A stretch of DNA of 64,000 bases from Tropicimonas sediminicola (GTDB lineage: Bacteria > Pseudomonadota > Alphaproteobacteria > Rhodobacterales > Rhodobacteraceae), in NCBI RefSeq assembly GCF_900188335.1, contig NZ_FZOY01000013.1, forward strand, positions 1-64,000, in the 5' to 3' direction. Below, piece by piece: positions 1-8,931 of this stretch (positions are counted from its first letter, which is position 1; every line of letters starts with the position of its first letter). The position numbers and the translations under genes were made by a program. A model generated the notes under the pieces. It was given only the letters and a program-made list of their open reading frames with translations, was not told the origin of the DNA and ran no database searches.

Positions 1-2258
1 CGAGCGACGACAGCGACAGCGAGGGCGCGGGCCTGGCCTATGCCATCACCGGCGGCGCGGATGCGGCGCTCTTCGCCATCGACCCCGCGACCGGCACGCT
101 GAGCTTCCTCGCGGCCCCGGACTACGAGAGCCCGGCCGATGCCGACGGCGACAATGCCTACCAGGTCCAGGTCACGGTGAGCGATTCCGGCGGCCTGACC
201 GATGTGCAGGACATCACCGTCACGGTCGTCGAGAGGACACCAATGGTCTTCGAGACCCGGGTGGCATCCGGAACCGACGACGCCGAGGAGCGCGGCAGTT
301 CGGGCCGGATGTATCTCGACAGCACGGATCTCGAACTGGCCACGGACGGCACGTCTGAGCAGACCGTCGGAATTCGGTTCACCGGCATCAATATTCCCCA
401 GGGCGCAACGATCACCAATGCTTACATCCAGTTCCAGTCCGACGAGGTGGATACCGGCCTCGTTTCCCTGACGATCCGGGGAGAGGACAGCGACAGCGCG
501 GCGGTGTTCGGCGCCGCTGACAACGATATCTCCACGCGCGCGACCACGGACGCCTCGGAGGCCTGGGCTCCGGTGGCGTGGACGACGGTTGGGGCCGCGG
601 GTCTCGACCAGCAAACACCGGATCTTGCGGCAATAGTGCAGGAGATCGTCGACCGGGCCGGCTGGGCGGCGCTGAACGACCTGGTCTTCGTGATAAGCGG
701 GAGCGGAACCCGCACGGCAGAGGCCTACGAGGGCGACGCCGATGGCGCCCCATTGCTGCATATCGAATGGATGCCGGCCGGGCCGATCACCGATCCGGTG
801 GTCTTCAATACTCCGGCCGACGGGGATCCTGACGCAAACCAGATCAGCGAAACGGCCTCCACAGGGGCGTTGGTCGGGATCACAGCCTCCGCCGCGGATC
901 CCGATCCCGACGACTCGGTCACCTTCAGTGTCGACGATCCCCGGTTCACGATCGATCCCGTCACCGGTGTCATTTCTCGATCCGGCTCAGGGGAACTGGA
1001 TGCCTTGTCGGAGCCCTCGATCACGCTCCAGGTGACGGCGAACTCGTCGGACTTCAGCACCGCCGTCGAGACCTTCGACCTGACCGTACTGGACGCCCCG
1101 GAGCCTGTGGCCTTTGACTCGCCGCCGGACGCCAACCCCGCCGCCGATCGCATTCTCGCGGACGCGGCCGCCGGGACCTCGGTGGGGATCACCGCCTCCG
1201 CGTCCGATCCCGACCTTGGCGACACGGTCACCTACAGTATCGACGATTCCCGCTTCTCGATTGATCCGGTTAGCGGCGTCATCACCCGTTCCAATACCGG
1301 GAGTCTCGACGCCCTGTCGGAGCCCACGATCACGGTCAGCGTGACGGCGAGCTCGTCGGATGGCAGCAGCGCCACAGAAGCCTTCAGCCTCAGCGTCGTG
1401 AGCCAGCTCCTGCCGACAGGGTTGGCATGGGTCAATTCCGTCGATGCGTCGCAATGGTCGCCACCGGCCCCGGACACCTCCGGCATCGTCTTTATCGACC
1501 ATCTGGGAACGCTGCTCGTCTCGGATTCCGAGGTCAATGAAATCCAGAGCCTGTTTACCGGCGACAACCTGTTCCAGATGGATCTCGACGGCACTCTGCG
1601 CAGTACGCTCACGACCATCGGATTCTCGGATGAACCAGCGGGGGTGACGTACAACCCGGCCAACCGTCACCTCTTTTTCTCGGACGATTCCGGGCCCAGA
1701 GGTGTCTACGAGCTCGATCCCGGGGCTGATGGAGCCTACGACACAGCCGACGACATCGTGACCTACTGGTCTTCGGGCGCGTTCGGCAGCACCGATCCGG
1801 AAGGCATCGCCTACGACACCACGCGTGATGTCCTTTACATCGTGGACGGGGTAACTTCGACGATCTTTACCGTCGATCCCGGGCCGAACGACATCTTCGA
1901 CGGCATAGCATCAGAGGGTGGCGATGATTTCGTGTTCAGCTTTGATGGGCAGCCCCTCGGGATCTCCGATCCGGAAGGCATTGCCTACGATCCGGTTCTC
2001 GATGTCTTGTTCGTGACCGCGTCGGACGACGCGGTGGCAATGATCACGACGAGCGGCGAACTGCTCGGGTCGTTCGACATATCAGCGGTGGATGTATCCA
2101 ACGCCGCCGGATTGACGATGGGACCGAGCAGCGAGGATCTGACCCAGAGCAGCCTGTATTTGGTTGCGCGGGGTGTGGATAACGACACGGACCCGACTGA
2201 AAATGACGGCATGGTCTACGAGTTCAGGCTGGTGTTCGAGGAGCCGCTGATTGCCTGA
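1..2258 (+). CDS. Cadherin-repeat / beta-propeller surface protein, 3' part
   Basis: The frame is open from base 3 through the left edge, so only the last 751 residues are visible. Visible residues 1-75 form a cadherin-like repeat (FAIDPATGTLSFL, then YQVQVTVSDSGG). Residues about 79-255 resemble an all-beta jelly-roll (GRMYLDSTDLEL, then LLHIEW). Two near-identical cadherin-like repeats follow at about 266-465 (ITASAADPDPDDSVTFSVDD and ITASASDPDLGDTVTYSIDD). The C-terminal 280 residues carry propeller-like blades with DPEGIAYD repeated twice. Such multidomain proteins are usually secreted calcium-dependent adhesins or surface layers. No RTX nonapeptides are seen in the visible part. The N-terminus and export signal lie outside the window. 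Confidence 0.75.
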   Translation, partial: SDDSDSEGAGLAYAITGGADAALFAIDPATGTLSFLAAPDYESPADADGDNAYQVQVTVSDSGGLTDVQDITVTVVERTPMVFETRVASGTDDAEERGSSGRMYLDSTDLELATDGTSEQTVGIRFTGINIPQGATITNAYIQFQSDEVDTGLVSLTIRGEDSDSAAVFGAADNDISTRATTDASEAWAPVAWTTVGAAGLDQQTPDLAAIVQEIVDRAGWAALNDLVFVISGSGTRTAEAYEGDADGAPLLHIEWMPAGPITDPVVFNTPADGDPDANQISETASTGALVGITASAADPDPDDSVTFSVDDPRFTIDPVTGVISRSGSGELDALSEPSITLQVTANSSDFSTAVETFDLTVLDAPEPVAFDSPPDANPAADRILADAAAGTSVGITASASDPDLGDTVTYSIDDSRFSIDPVSGVITRSNTGSLDALSEPTITVSVTASSSDGSSATEAFSLSVVSQLLPTGLAWVNSVDASQWSPPAPDTSGIVFIDHLGTLLVSDSEVNEIQSLFTGDNLFQMDLDGTLRSTLTTIGFSDEPAGVTYNPANRHLFFSDDSGPRGVYELDPGADGAYDTADDIVTYWSSGAFGSTDPEGIAYDTTRDVLYIVDGVTSTIFTVDPGPNDIFDGIASEGGDDFVFSFDGQPLGISDPEGIAYDPVLDVLFVTASDDAVAMITTSGELLGSFDISAVDVSNAAGLTMGPSSEDLTQSSLYLVARGVDNDTDPTENDGMVYEFRLVFEEPLIA

Positions 2259-2687
2259 TCCGGTCGAGCTCGACGCCCGCGGTGGCGGTGTCAGAGGGTG
2301 GCAGGTCGGGGTGGGGCCGGGCTGTCGTGCGACCCGAGACCGGCCCGTTTCTGTCTGACATCTTCGCCACGCAACTGCGATCCCGTTTCGCCCGGTGCCG
2401 CCGGCAACTCGGAGCGATCGCAGGAGGGGCGGCCGAACGATCACGGGGGAGGGAACCGGTCGCGGCCGCTCGCCCGTTGATCGCGACGTTGCATGTGGCA
2501 TGCCTTTCGGACGGAAAACGCCGTCGGCTTCACGAGCCTCATGGGCTTCCTGCCCCCGTCCTCATCGAACTGCCCGGGGATGCCGGGGCCGAAAAAAAGG
2601 CGCGGGGGTGCGTGCGGGTTTTGCACTCCAACCCTTTGTCGGGCAAAACTCCTTCAACAACAGTCCGTCCCCGACAAAGCGATTTTC
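2259..2687. other. Intergenic region without recognisable gene
   Basis: These 429 bases separate the surface protein from the AraC-type gene. Open frames run through part of it but show no family resemblance and no ribosome binding site. A start at 2493 in frame with the regulator would add 65 residues of low-complexity, cysteine-rich sequence, which is implausible. It presumably holds the regulator's promoter. Confidence 0.5.
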
Positions 2688-3698
2688 ATGCCCAAGACGA
2701 TACCCCTGATCCGCGCTGCCAATGTCCTTCCGCTGGTCCGGTTCCTCGAGGCCAACGGAAACGGCAGTGCGACGTTTCTCGAAGCGGTCGACCTCGGGTA
2801 CTGGTTCGCGCTCGCGCCGGAGGATCCGGTGCCGATGCTGAACGCCATCGAACTCCTGCGCGACATGTCGCGCGCCTTTGGGACGGATGTCGGGGCCGCG
2901 ATCGTGTCGCAGGCGAGTATCGGCGAACTCGCCTTCATCGGGCAGGTGGCGCTCGGCGCGCGGACACCGGCGGAGGCGCTTCGGCGGGTGGCCATGGCGC
3001 TGCCGTTCCATTGCAGCCACGAGATGCTCCGGGTCGAGGAGACCCGCGGCGGACTGTCGATCATCCATACGCTGTCGGTCAGGATCGAGCCGGAATCGCT
3101 CCACGCGATCCATGTGCTCTTCTGCTCGATGATGGCGCAGCTCTGCCGGTTCACCGGCCTGCAGCCGCCGCTGCTCGCCCGGATCGCGGTGGTGCCGCAC
3201 CCCGAGACGGGGCTGGACGCCCTGGTGACGCATTTCGGCGATTGCGTGGTGCCCAGCCCGGATCACAGCCTGCGGATCACGATGGACGCCCATGTCGCGC
3301 TGAATCCCTTTCGCGTTGTCGCGCGCGACAGGCTCGCCAATGCCGCCGGCATCACGGTTCCGCCTCTGGCCGAGGATTCGAGCCTCGCGGCCTCTGTGCG
3401 GCCGGTGATCGCTGCCATGCTGCACGGCGGCGAGCCGACGATCGAACGGGTGGCGCGGGCAGGGGGCATGAGCGTCCGGACCCTGCAACGGCGGCTGACG
3501 GAGGAGGGCACCTCGTTCTCGGCGGAGCTCGACCGGGTTCGGCGCCAGCTCGCGGTGGCATTGCTGAGGACGCCCGATGTCGACCTCTCGGATCTGTCCG
3601 AACGGCTGGGCTATTCCAGCACCTCGACGCTGTCGCGGGCGGTGCGCAGGCTGGTCGGCAACAGCCCGTCGGGGGCGCGGGCCGGGCTGGCCGGCTGA
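2688..3698 (+). CDS. AraC-family transcriptional regulator
   Basis: A 336-residue protein with the OruR/ArgR-like layout: an N-terminal arabinose-binding-like domain (residues about 15-200, beginning MPKTIPLIRAANVLPLVRFL) and a C-terminal double helix-turn-helix (about 235-330). The HTH shows GGMSVRTLQRRLTEEGTSFS and then LGYSSTSTLSRAVRRL, the classical second AraC helix. The ATG at 2688 is preferred over an in-frame start at 2493 because homology-like sequence begins there. It lies directly upstream of the three-gene envelope operon and is its likely regulator, though this is inferred from position only. Confidence 0.85.
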   Translation: MPKTIPLIRAANVLPLVRFLEANGNGSATFLEAVDLGYWFALAPEDPVPMLNAIELLRDMSRAFGTDVGAAIVSQASIGELAFIGQVALGARTPAEALRRVAMALPFHCSHEMLRVEETRGGLSIIHTLSVRIEPESLHAIHVLFCSMMAQLCRFTGLQPPLLARIAVVPHPETGLDALVTHFGDCVVPSPDHSLRITMDAHVALNPFRVVARDRLANAAGITVPPLAEDSSLAASVRPVIAAMLHGGEPTIERVARAGGMSVRTLQRRLTEEGTSFSAELDRVRRQLAVALLRTPDVDLSDLSERLGYSSTSTLSRAVRRLVGNSPSGARAGLAG

Positions 3699-3753
3699 AC
3701 CGTCCCGAGAAAGTGGCGCGCAAAGCAAAACCACCCTGCAAAGCTCCCTGTAA

Positions 3754-3777
3754 TGTTCTGTAAACACATTCAGAACA
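3754..3777. promoter_or_regulatory. Inverted repeat before the envelope operon
   Basis: Perfect 7-base arms TGTTCTG and CAGAACA are separated by 10 bases. They lie between the AraC-type gene and the next start, and the right arm touches the AGGAG ribosome binding site (3777-3781). This could be an operator for the upstream regulator or an RNA hairpin near the RBS. There is no T-run, so it is not a terminator. Confidence 0.4.
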
Positions 3778-3790
3778 GGAGCCGGACGCC

Positions 3791-5323
3791 ATGCCGGGAC
3801 GTCGTCTTTTCAGCCTTTGCGCGTTTATCGCGGCCAGCGCGGCCTTTGCCCAGGACGAGGGGCCGGGACCGATTCCGCCGGAGCTGGGGCGCATCGCGGA
3901 CGAATGGGCCTGCGCCCAATCGCGCGAGACGCCGGGCTATTTCGCCTCGCTGAACGGCGCCGAGGTGAGCGACGCGGAGCGCAGCCAGCTTTATGCCTGT
4001 GCGAGCTTCCTGGGGAACTTCGAGGGCGGCAACACCGTCTATGCCTCGCCGAGCGCCGACAGCTACCAGGGCGTCCTGTTCATGAACAACCGGCGGCCGG
4101 GCGAGCTCTATCTCACCGGGGGCAACAACCCGCCGCCGCAGGGCAAGGTGCCGCCCGGACCCTACGTGGCGCGGGCCGACGACACCACCGGGCGCGAGAT
4201 CTGGCGCACCTACCTGCAGAACGGAAACGTCAGCGGCGAATGGGTCGGCGCGGCCAACCTCAACATCCTGCCGGACGGTGCGATCGTCGTGGCCTTCGGC
4301 AATCACCTCGTGAAGCTCGACGGCGACACCGGCCGCATCCTCCAACATGCCGCCCTGACGCCCGACGCGCCGCTCGAGGGGAGCAATTTCAAGCATCTGA
4401 CCATCGCCCCGGACGGCACCCTGATCGTCAAGAACCAGACGCGAGCGACGCCTTGCGATATCCAGGGCACGCTGGCGGCATTCCAGTGCCCGGGCGGCGT
4501 CGCGGCCTCTCCCGGTTCGACGATCCTCGCCGTGGATCCGGACACATTCGAGGTGCTGGCCCGGGTAAGCGTGCCGGAAAACGCGGTGGTGCCGCACACG
4601 ATCACCAGCTTCGACGGCCGCATCGCGATCTACGCGCCCTCGATCCTGAAAGCCTACAGGTTCTTCTGGGACCCGGAAACCAGGACCCTGTCGCAGGACG
4701 CGGACTGGGCGACGCCCTACCTCGAGCCGGGACAGACCACGGGCGACGCCCCGGCGATCCTCGGCGACTGGGTGGTGTTCCAGACAAACGGCCTGCCGAC
4801 CGACAAGGCGGCGTCCTCGATCACCGCGATCAATCAGCACGACGCCACACAGATCACCCGCGTCTATCCCTTCGGAGAGGACCTGCCTACCGGGCAGAGC
4901 TGGGCGCCGCCCAAGTCCGCGGTGGACACCGAGAACGGCCTGGTCTTCTCCGCCGACCAGAACATGATGAAGATCGGCGCGGTGCGGCTGGACCAGGACA
5001 GTGGCGAGATGGAGGTCGTCTGGACTCTGGATGGCGCGACCACTGCGCTTCAGGCGCTCTATGGCCCGGCGGATGCGCGGGTGCTCGGCACCGCGCGCGC
5101 CGCGGCCGGGACGACGCTGGCGGAACTCAACCAGACCAATGCGCCGACTTACACGCAGACGGCGCTCTGGCTGAATGCGCTGACGGGCGAGGTGCTTGCG
5201 GAATCCGATCCCTTGCCGCCGATGAACTTCAACACCTTGCTCTCGCCCGGTTACGGCGGGCGGTTCTACTACATGCACGATCAGGGGTTCTACGTGCTCA
5301 AGGTCCTGCCCGAGCGTCCATGA
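3791..5323 (+). CDS. Secreted PQQ-like beta-propeller protein
   Basis: A 510-residue protein with a cleavable signal peptide (hydrophobic residues 6-19, FSLCAFIAASAAFAQ, cleavage after AFA). The remainder has propeller-type repeats such as GDTGRILQHAAL, ILAVDPDTFEVLARVSV and RLDQDSGEMEVVWTL, typical of PQQ-like folds. No W-motif cofactor set or catalytic signature was recognised, so it may be a structural or binding propeller rather than a quinoprotein dehydrogenase. AGGAG sits 9 bases before the ATG. The stop overlaps or nearly overlaps the next gene, and it forms a tight operon with the small secreted protein and the porin. Confidence 0.65.
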   Translation: MPGRRLFSLCAFIAASAAFAQDEGPGPIPPELGRIADEWACAQSRETPGYFASLNGAEVSDAERSQLYACASFLGNFEGGNTVYASPSADSYQGVLFMNNRRPGELYLTGGNNPPPQGKVPPGPYVARADDTTGREIWRTYLQNGNVSGEWVGAANLNILPDGAIVVAFGNHLVKLDGDTGRILQHAALTPDAPLEGSNFKHLTIAPDGTLIVKNQTRATPCDIQGTLAAFQCPGGVAASPGSTILAVDPDTFEVLARVSVPENAVVPHTITSFDGRIAIYAPSILKAYRFFWDPETRTLSQDADWATPYLEPGQTTGDAPAILGDWVVFQTNGLPTDKAASSITAINQHDATQITRVYPFGEDLPTGQSWAPPKSAVDTENGLVFSADQNMMKIGAVRLDQDSGEMEVVWTLDGATTALQALYGPADARVLGTARAAAGTTLAELNQTNAPTYTQTALWLNALTGEVLAESDPLPPMNFNTLLSPGYGGRFYYMHDQGFYVLKVLPERP

Positions 5324-5361
5324 ACATGACCGCGGTCACAGCCGACACCATAGGAAACACA

Positions 5362-6051
5362 ATGGATACCATGAAGATTGCCATTCTTGCCGCCGCGCTT
5401 GCCTGCCTTGGAGCGCCGCTTGCCGCACAATCGCCGAAGCCGGTGGAGCCGGTGACGATCTCCGACATGCGCGGGATGCGGTTCTGCGAGTTCCTGCTGA
5501 TCTACGAGGACCACGTGGACATCTACAACACTTCCGCCTCCGACGGGTGCCCGGAAGACCTCTGGGCCAGCATGGACACTGCGGCGATTGCCGAGGCGCA
5601 TGGCGCGAAAATGGCGCAGCTGAACGGGCCGCATTTCTGGGCGATGGACGGCCAGACGCTTGGCCTTGGCGAGACGGCGGATTTCGGCGGCATGGCGGCG
5701 CGCTATGCCGCGACGCTGCCGCTCGCAGCGCTTGGCTCCGGCAAGGGTGCCGATCCCTACAAGCCCTATGTCAGCGCCAAGCTGCAGACGATGGTCTTCG
5801 AATCCGGAAAGCCGGTCTACCAGCTCGTCGGACCGGACGGCGGCGTCTATATTCTCAACGCCTATGGCGAAGAGGTGCAGGGCGGCGACCCGGCGAACCT
5901 CGCCACGCAACTTTCGCCGGCGGAGGGGTGGAGCTTCCGGACCGAGACCCCGGCGCAGGACCTGACGATCGAGGGCACCTCGGAGACACCGGTCGACATG
6001 GTGGGCGATGACCTCCACCAGTACTACACCCGCATGCAGGGCGCCCAATGA
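5362..6051 (+). CDS. Secreted protein of unknown function
   Basis: A 229-residue protein with a signal peptide (MKIAILAAALACLGAPLAAQ, cleavage after LAA). Its mature part begins with FCEFLLIYEDHVDIYNT, which contains a conserved-looking Cys and acidic residues, with a second Cys in the DGCPEDLW segment. The start at 5362 has AGGA six bases upstream; a further ATG at 5320 overlaps the previous stop codon. No family was recognised. Its stop overlaps the next start (ATGA), so it is translationally coupled to the outer-membrane porin and is probably a periplasmic or exported partner. Confidence 0.6.
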   Translation: MDTMKIAILAAALACLGAPLAAQSPKPVEPVTISDMRGMRFCEFLLIYEDHVDIYNTSASDGCPEDLWASMDTAAIAEAHGAKMAQLNGPHFWAMDGQTLGLGETADFGGMAARYAATLPLAALGSGKGADPYKPYVSAKLQTMVFESGKPVYQLVGPDGGVYILNAYGEEVQGGDPANLATQLSPAEGWSFRTETPAQDLTIEGTSETPVDMVGDDLHQYYTRMQGAQ

Positions 6052-7352
6052 CCGGCGCCCGCGGGCTCCGCCGGCATGCCGCCGGGACGGCCGCTGCGCT
6101 CTGCGCTGTTCTCGGGGCCGGGTCGGCGATGGCGCAATACGTGGACCCGGCGACGCCGACCTATTCGGGCTATGCGGGCGAGCCGAAGAACCTCGAAGGC
6201 GGCGACAGCGTCACCGAGGATCTTTCGCAAGACGACGTCGATGTGGGCGGGGTGCTCGAGTTTCCCAAGGTCGAGGCGTTCTTCCAGCCGTTCTTTGACT
6301 GGAAGAAACGGCTCAACGAGCGCACCGGTCTGCAGCTTCAGTTCAGCTACCAGACCCTCTACCAGACCACCGATGACGACGGCGTGCCGTATTCCGACGC
6401 CTTCGCCGGGCGCGCCCAGGTGCAGGGCGCCTGGACGCTCTTCGACCGGGGCGGCCGCAACCCCGGCAAGCTCACGTTCCGGATCGAGAACCGTTACACC
6501 ATCGACAGCGAAATCCCGCCCAGCCAGTTCGGCTACCAGTTCGGCAGCGTCACCCCATCCGGCACCGGCTTCAGCGATTTCGGCTCGGCGCTGACGGAAC
6601 TTGCCTGGCGGCAGACGCTGGCCGACGGAAAGTTCAAGTTCATCCTCGGCAAGATCAGCGCCATCTCCTGGTACAACGTCCATGCGCTGTCCTCCTCCAT
6701 GCGCGGTTTCCAGAACACGGGCCTGCAAAGCTCGCTCTCCAAGCCTGCGCCGGGGCGCGGGATCGGCGGCGGGTTCGGCTACGAGTTCAGCCCGAAATTC
6801 GTGATGGTCGCCGGCATCCACGATGCCAACGCCAGGACGCCGGACGACCCGTTCGACACGATCGGCGAGGGAGAGTTCTATCGTTCGGTCGAGTTCCGCT
6901 ACTATCCGACCACGCCCGATCGCTGGCGGTACGACCAGGTCCGGCTGCAGTTCTGGCAGCAGGACGCGCTCAGCGAGAGCGGCACCCCGGCCGATCAGGG
7001 CGTCACGATCTCGGCCAGCCGGCTGTTCGAGGACCGCTACTTCGTGTTTGGCTTCGGCGGGATGTCCGAAGGCAAGGCCACGCTGTTCGAGGCCGATGCC
7101 GCGGCGGGATTCGGGATCGCCTTCGACACCCGCCACCGCGCCGCCCGCGATGCGCTCGGGATAGGGATCGCCTGGGGACGGCCGTCGAACGACAGGCTGC
7201 AGGAGCAATATACCGGCGAGATGTTCTACCGGTTCCAGCTCGTGGATCGCGTGGCTCTGACCCCGTCGATCCAATACGTGAAGAACCCGGCAGCGAATCC
7301 CAACAGGGAGGATGCGGTGATCTTCGGGCTGCGTACGCGGATCACGTTCTGA
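6048..7352 (+). CDS. OprB-like outer-membrane carbohydrate porin
   Basis: A 434-residue protein with a signal peptide ending at AMAQ (residues about 8-30). The mature part alternates amphipathic beta-strands with aromatic girdles (LQLQFSYQTLYQTTDDD, KLTFRIENRYTIDS, YDQVRLQFWQQDAL, YFVFGFGGMSEG). It ends in a C-terminal phenylalanine (RTRITF), the BAM recognition signature. The SISWYNVHAL-like and RDALGIGIAWGRPS segments fit OprB-type carbohydrate-selective porins. The start overlaps the preceding stop (ATGA). It probably takes up a sugar or sugar acid, and its location beside an AraC regulator fits an inducible uptake system. Confidence 0.7.
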   Translation: MTGARGLRRHAAGTAAALCAVLGAGSAMAQYVDPATPTYSGYAGEPKNLEGGDSVTEDLSQDDVDVGGVLEFPKVEAFFQPFFDWKKRLNERTGLQLQFSYQTLYQTTDDDGVPYSDAFAGRAQVQGAWTLFDRGGRNPGKLTFRIENRYTIDSEIPPSQFGYQFGSVTPSGTGFSDFGSALTELAWRQTLADGKFKFILGKISAISWYNVHALSSSMRGFQNTGLQSSLSKPAPGRGIGGGFGYEFSPKFVMVAGIHDANARTPDDPFDTIGEGEFYRSVEFRYYPTTPDRWRYDQVRLQFWQQDALSESGTPADQGVTISASRLFEDRYFVFGFGGMSEGKATLFEADAAAGFGIAFDTRHRAARDALGIGIAWGRPSNDRLQEQYTGEMFYRFQLVDRVALTPSIQYVKNPAANPNREDAVIFGLRTRITF

Positions 7353-7389
7353 GGCGTCAAAGCCGCCGCCTCACGCGCGGTTGCGCTGG

Positions 7390-7833
7390 TCAGGCTGCGT
7401 CGCTCCAGAAGTCGCAGAGATAGGCGAGCGCCCCGTCCATGCCGTCGCGGGCGCAGCGGTCCTGGAAATGGGCCTCGCCGAGGTCGGCAAAGGCAGGGTG
7501 GGCCTGCAGCTCGGCTTGCTTGATCGACTTGTAGGCCATCGACCAGTCCGGAAAATCGCGCCCGGCCTTCGTGCCGCGTTCCAGCACGATCTTGGTGTGG
7601 TGGCGCGGGTCGGAGAAGATGCGTTTCCGCAGGCGCTCGATCTCGATCTCGTCGCCCTCCAGAAGCTGCATGAAGCTGCCCCGGTTGCGGCCCTCACCCT
7701 CGACATAGAGCAGGATCCCGGTGATCCCCTTGCCCGGATTGTAGGTTCGCGCTTCGGTCAGGATGTTCTCCAGGTCCGCGACATCGAGGTCGGAGGCGGC
7801 CTGGCTGACATAGACGAGGTAATGGGTGCTCAC
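7390..7833 (-). CDS. BLUF blue-light sensor protein
   Basis: A 147-residue stand-alone BLUF domain that binds FAD non-covalently and senses blue light. Counting from the GTG at 7833, the photocycle residues are in place: Tyr8 (YLVYVS), Asn32 (ARTYNPGKGITG), Gln56 (SFMQLLEG), Trp97 and Met99 (DWSMAY). The usual phosphate/ribityl contact segment DPRHH is also present. A longer in-frame ATG at 7896 exists, but its extension is proline-rich and not family-like. About six extra residues (EGRNRG) separate strand 2 from the Gln. No effector domain is attached, so it must act through a partner protein. It is divergent from the IclR gene. Confidence 0.9.
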   Translation of the reverse strand: MSTHYLVYVSQAASDLDVADLENILTEARTYNPGKGITGILLYVEGEGRNRGSFMQLLEGDEIEIERLRKRIFSDPRHHTKIVLERGTKAGRDFPDWSMAYKSIKQAELQAHPAFADLGEAHFQDRCARDGMDGALAYLCDFWSDAA

Positions 7834-7921
7834 GGGCGGGCTCCGGTCTGCGGGAACGGGAATACTAGTTGGCGGTATAATCCGAGGTCGGGTCAAGTCA
7901 AGCGTGGATCTGGCCGCTAAT

Positions 7922-7949
7922 TTGACAATATGAAATTGCGTTCAATATT
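7922..7949 (+). promoter_or_regulatory. Putative sigma-70 promoter of the IclR gene
   Basis: A perfect -35 hexamer TTGACA (7922-7927) is followed after 16 bases by AATATT (7944-7949, 4 of 6 matches to the -10 consensus). The surrounding 60 bases are conspicuously AT-rich for this genome. Its position supports translation starting at the GTG at 7996 rather than at the ATG at 7930. Confidence 0.45.
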
Positions 7950-7995
7950 TGCAAAATTGCTTGATCGCTGTCCGATATTGAGGCAGCGTTGCGGT

Positions 7996-8859
7996 GTGAC
8001 CGACAGCAAACCATATCCCGCTTCCCGGGCCCACAGCCTGGAGGACATCCCCCCCGAAACGTTGGGCGGCGGGTCCGAGACGGCCGAGAAATCGGTGCGC
8101 CGGATCCAGTCGGTGGAGCGGGCGCTGACGATCCTGGAAATCCTCGCTGCCGCCCCCGATGCGCTGGCGCTCGGGGATATCGCGGAGCGTGCGGGGCTCA
8201 ACGCATCGACCTGCCATCACCTGGTGGCGACGCTGGTCGAGCGCGGCTACGTGCTCAATGCCGGTCGGAACCGGGGCTACATGCTGAGTTCCCGGCTGCA
8301 GGAACTGACCGATGTGAGTGAGCGCAAGACCGACCTGTCGGATTTCGCGCGCTCCGACCTGGTAGATCTGTCGGGCCGGCTCGGGCTCTCGGTGCAGCTG
8401 GCCGAGATGCAGGGGACCTCGCTGGTCACCCGTTTCAAGACGAACGTCGCGGGGCTGCATGTCATCGAGGCCGATGAAGTGGTCAAGATGCGCGCCTCGC
8501 ACGCCACGGCGACCGGCAAGGCGATCCTCGCCTGGCTGCCGGAATCGCAGATCCTGAAGGTGATCTCGGAGAATGGGCTGGAGCGCTTCACCGAGCACAC
8601 GATCACCAGCGTGGTCGACCTGATGGAGGACCTGCGGTGGGTGCGCCGCAACGGATTTGCAGTCGACAACGAGGAGTTGCGGCTGGGCGTGGTCTGCTAC
8701 GGCGCCGCGCTGCGGGACGAGAAGGGAACGGTGGTCGCCTCGGTGTCGGCCTCGTTCCCGGTCGAACTGGCGAAGGAGGAGTATCGCGAACACGTGGTGC
8801 AGGAGGTGACGGCATGCGCGCGCAAGCTGTCGGACCGTCTGCGCCTCGGGAGGTCATGA
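7996..8859 (+). CDS. IclR-family transcriptional regulator
   Basis: A 287-residue regulator from GTG 7996 (an ATG at 7930 would add 22 residues but lies inside the likely promoter). The winged HTH spans about residues 37-95 (RIQSVERALTILEILAAAP, then DIAERAGLNASTCHHLVATL). The effector domain spans about 110-280 and includes HATATGKAILAWLP and FAVDNEELRLGVVCYGAAL, both hallmarks of IclR ligand domains. IclR proteins usually control adjacent catabolic operons in response to a pathway metabolite. The next gene begins 72 bases downstream and starts an eleven-gene catabolic run, so this is its presumed regulator. Confidence 0.92.
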   Translation: MTDSKPYPASRAHSLEDIPPETLGGGSETAEKSVRRIQSVERALTILEILAAAPDALALGDIAERAGLNASTCHHLVATLVERGYVLNAGRNRGYMLSSRLQELTDVSERKTDLSDFARSDLVDLSGRLGLSVQLAEMQGTSLVTRFKTNVAGLHVIEADEVVKMRASHATATGKAILAWLPESQILKVISENGLERFTEHTITSVVDLMEDLRWVRRNGFAVDNEELRLGVVCYGAALRDEKGTVVASVSASFPVELAKEEYREHVVQEVTACARKLSDRLRLGRS

Positions 8860-8931
8860 GGGAGACGCGAAACGCAACCGACATGACCTGAAGGCAACAA
8901 GACCTGACTGGAATCTAGGGAGGACACCCAG

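Noticed and set aside
3817-5361. A long open frame in a second register overlapping the propeller gene and running into the small secreted protein
   Set aside because: Only the part after 5362 has a signal peptide and RBS; the upstream part is an alternative-frame shadow rich in Arg and Gly.
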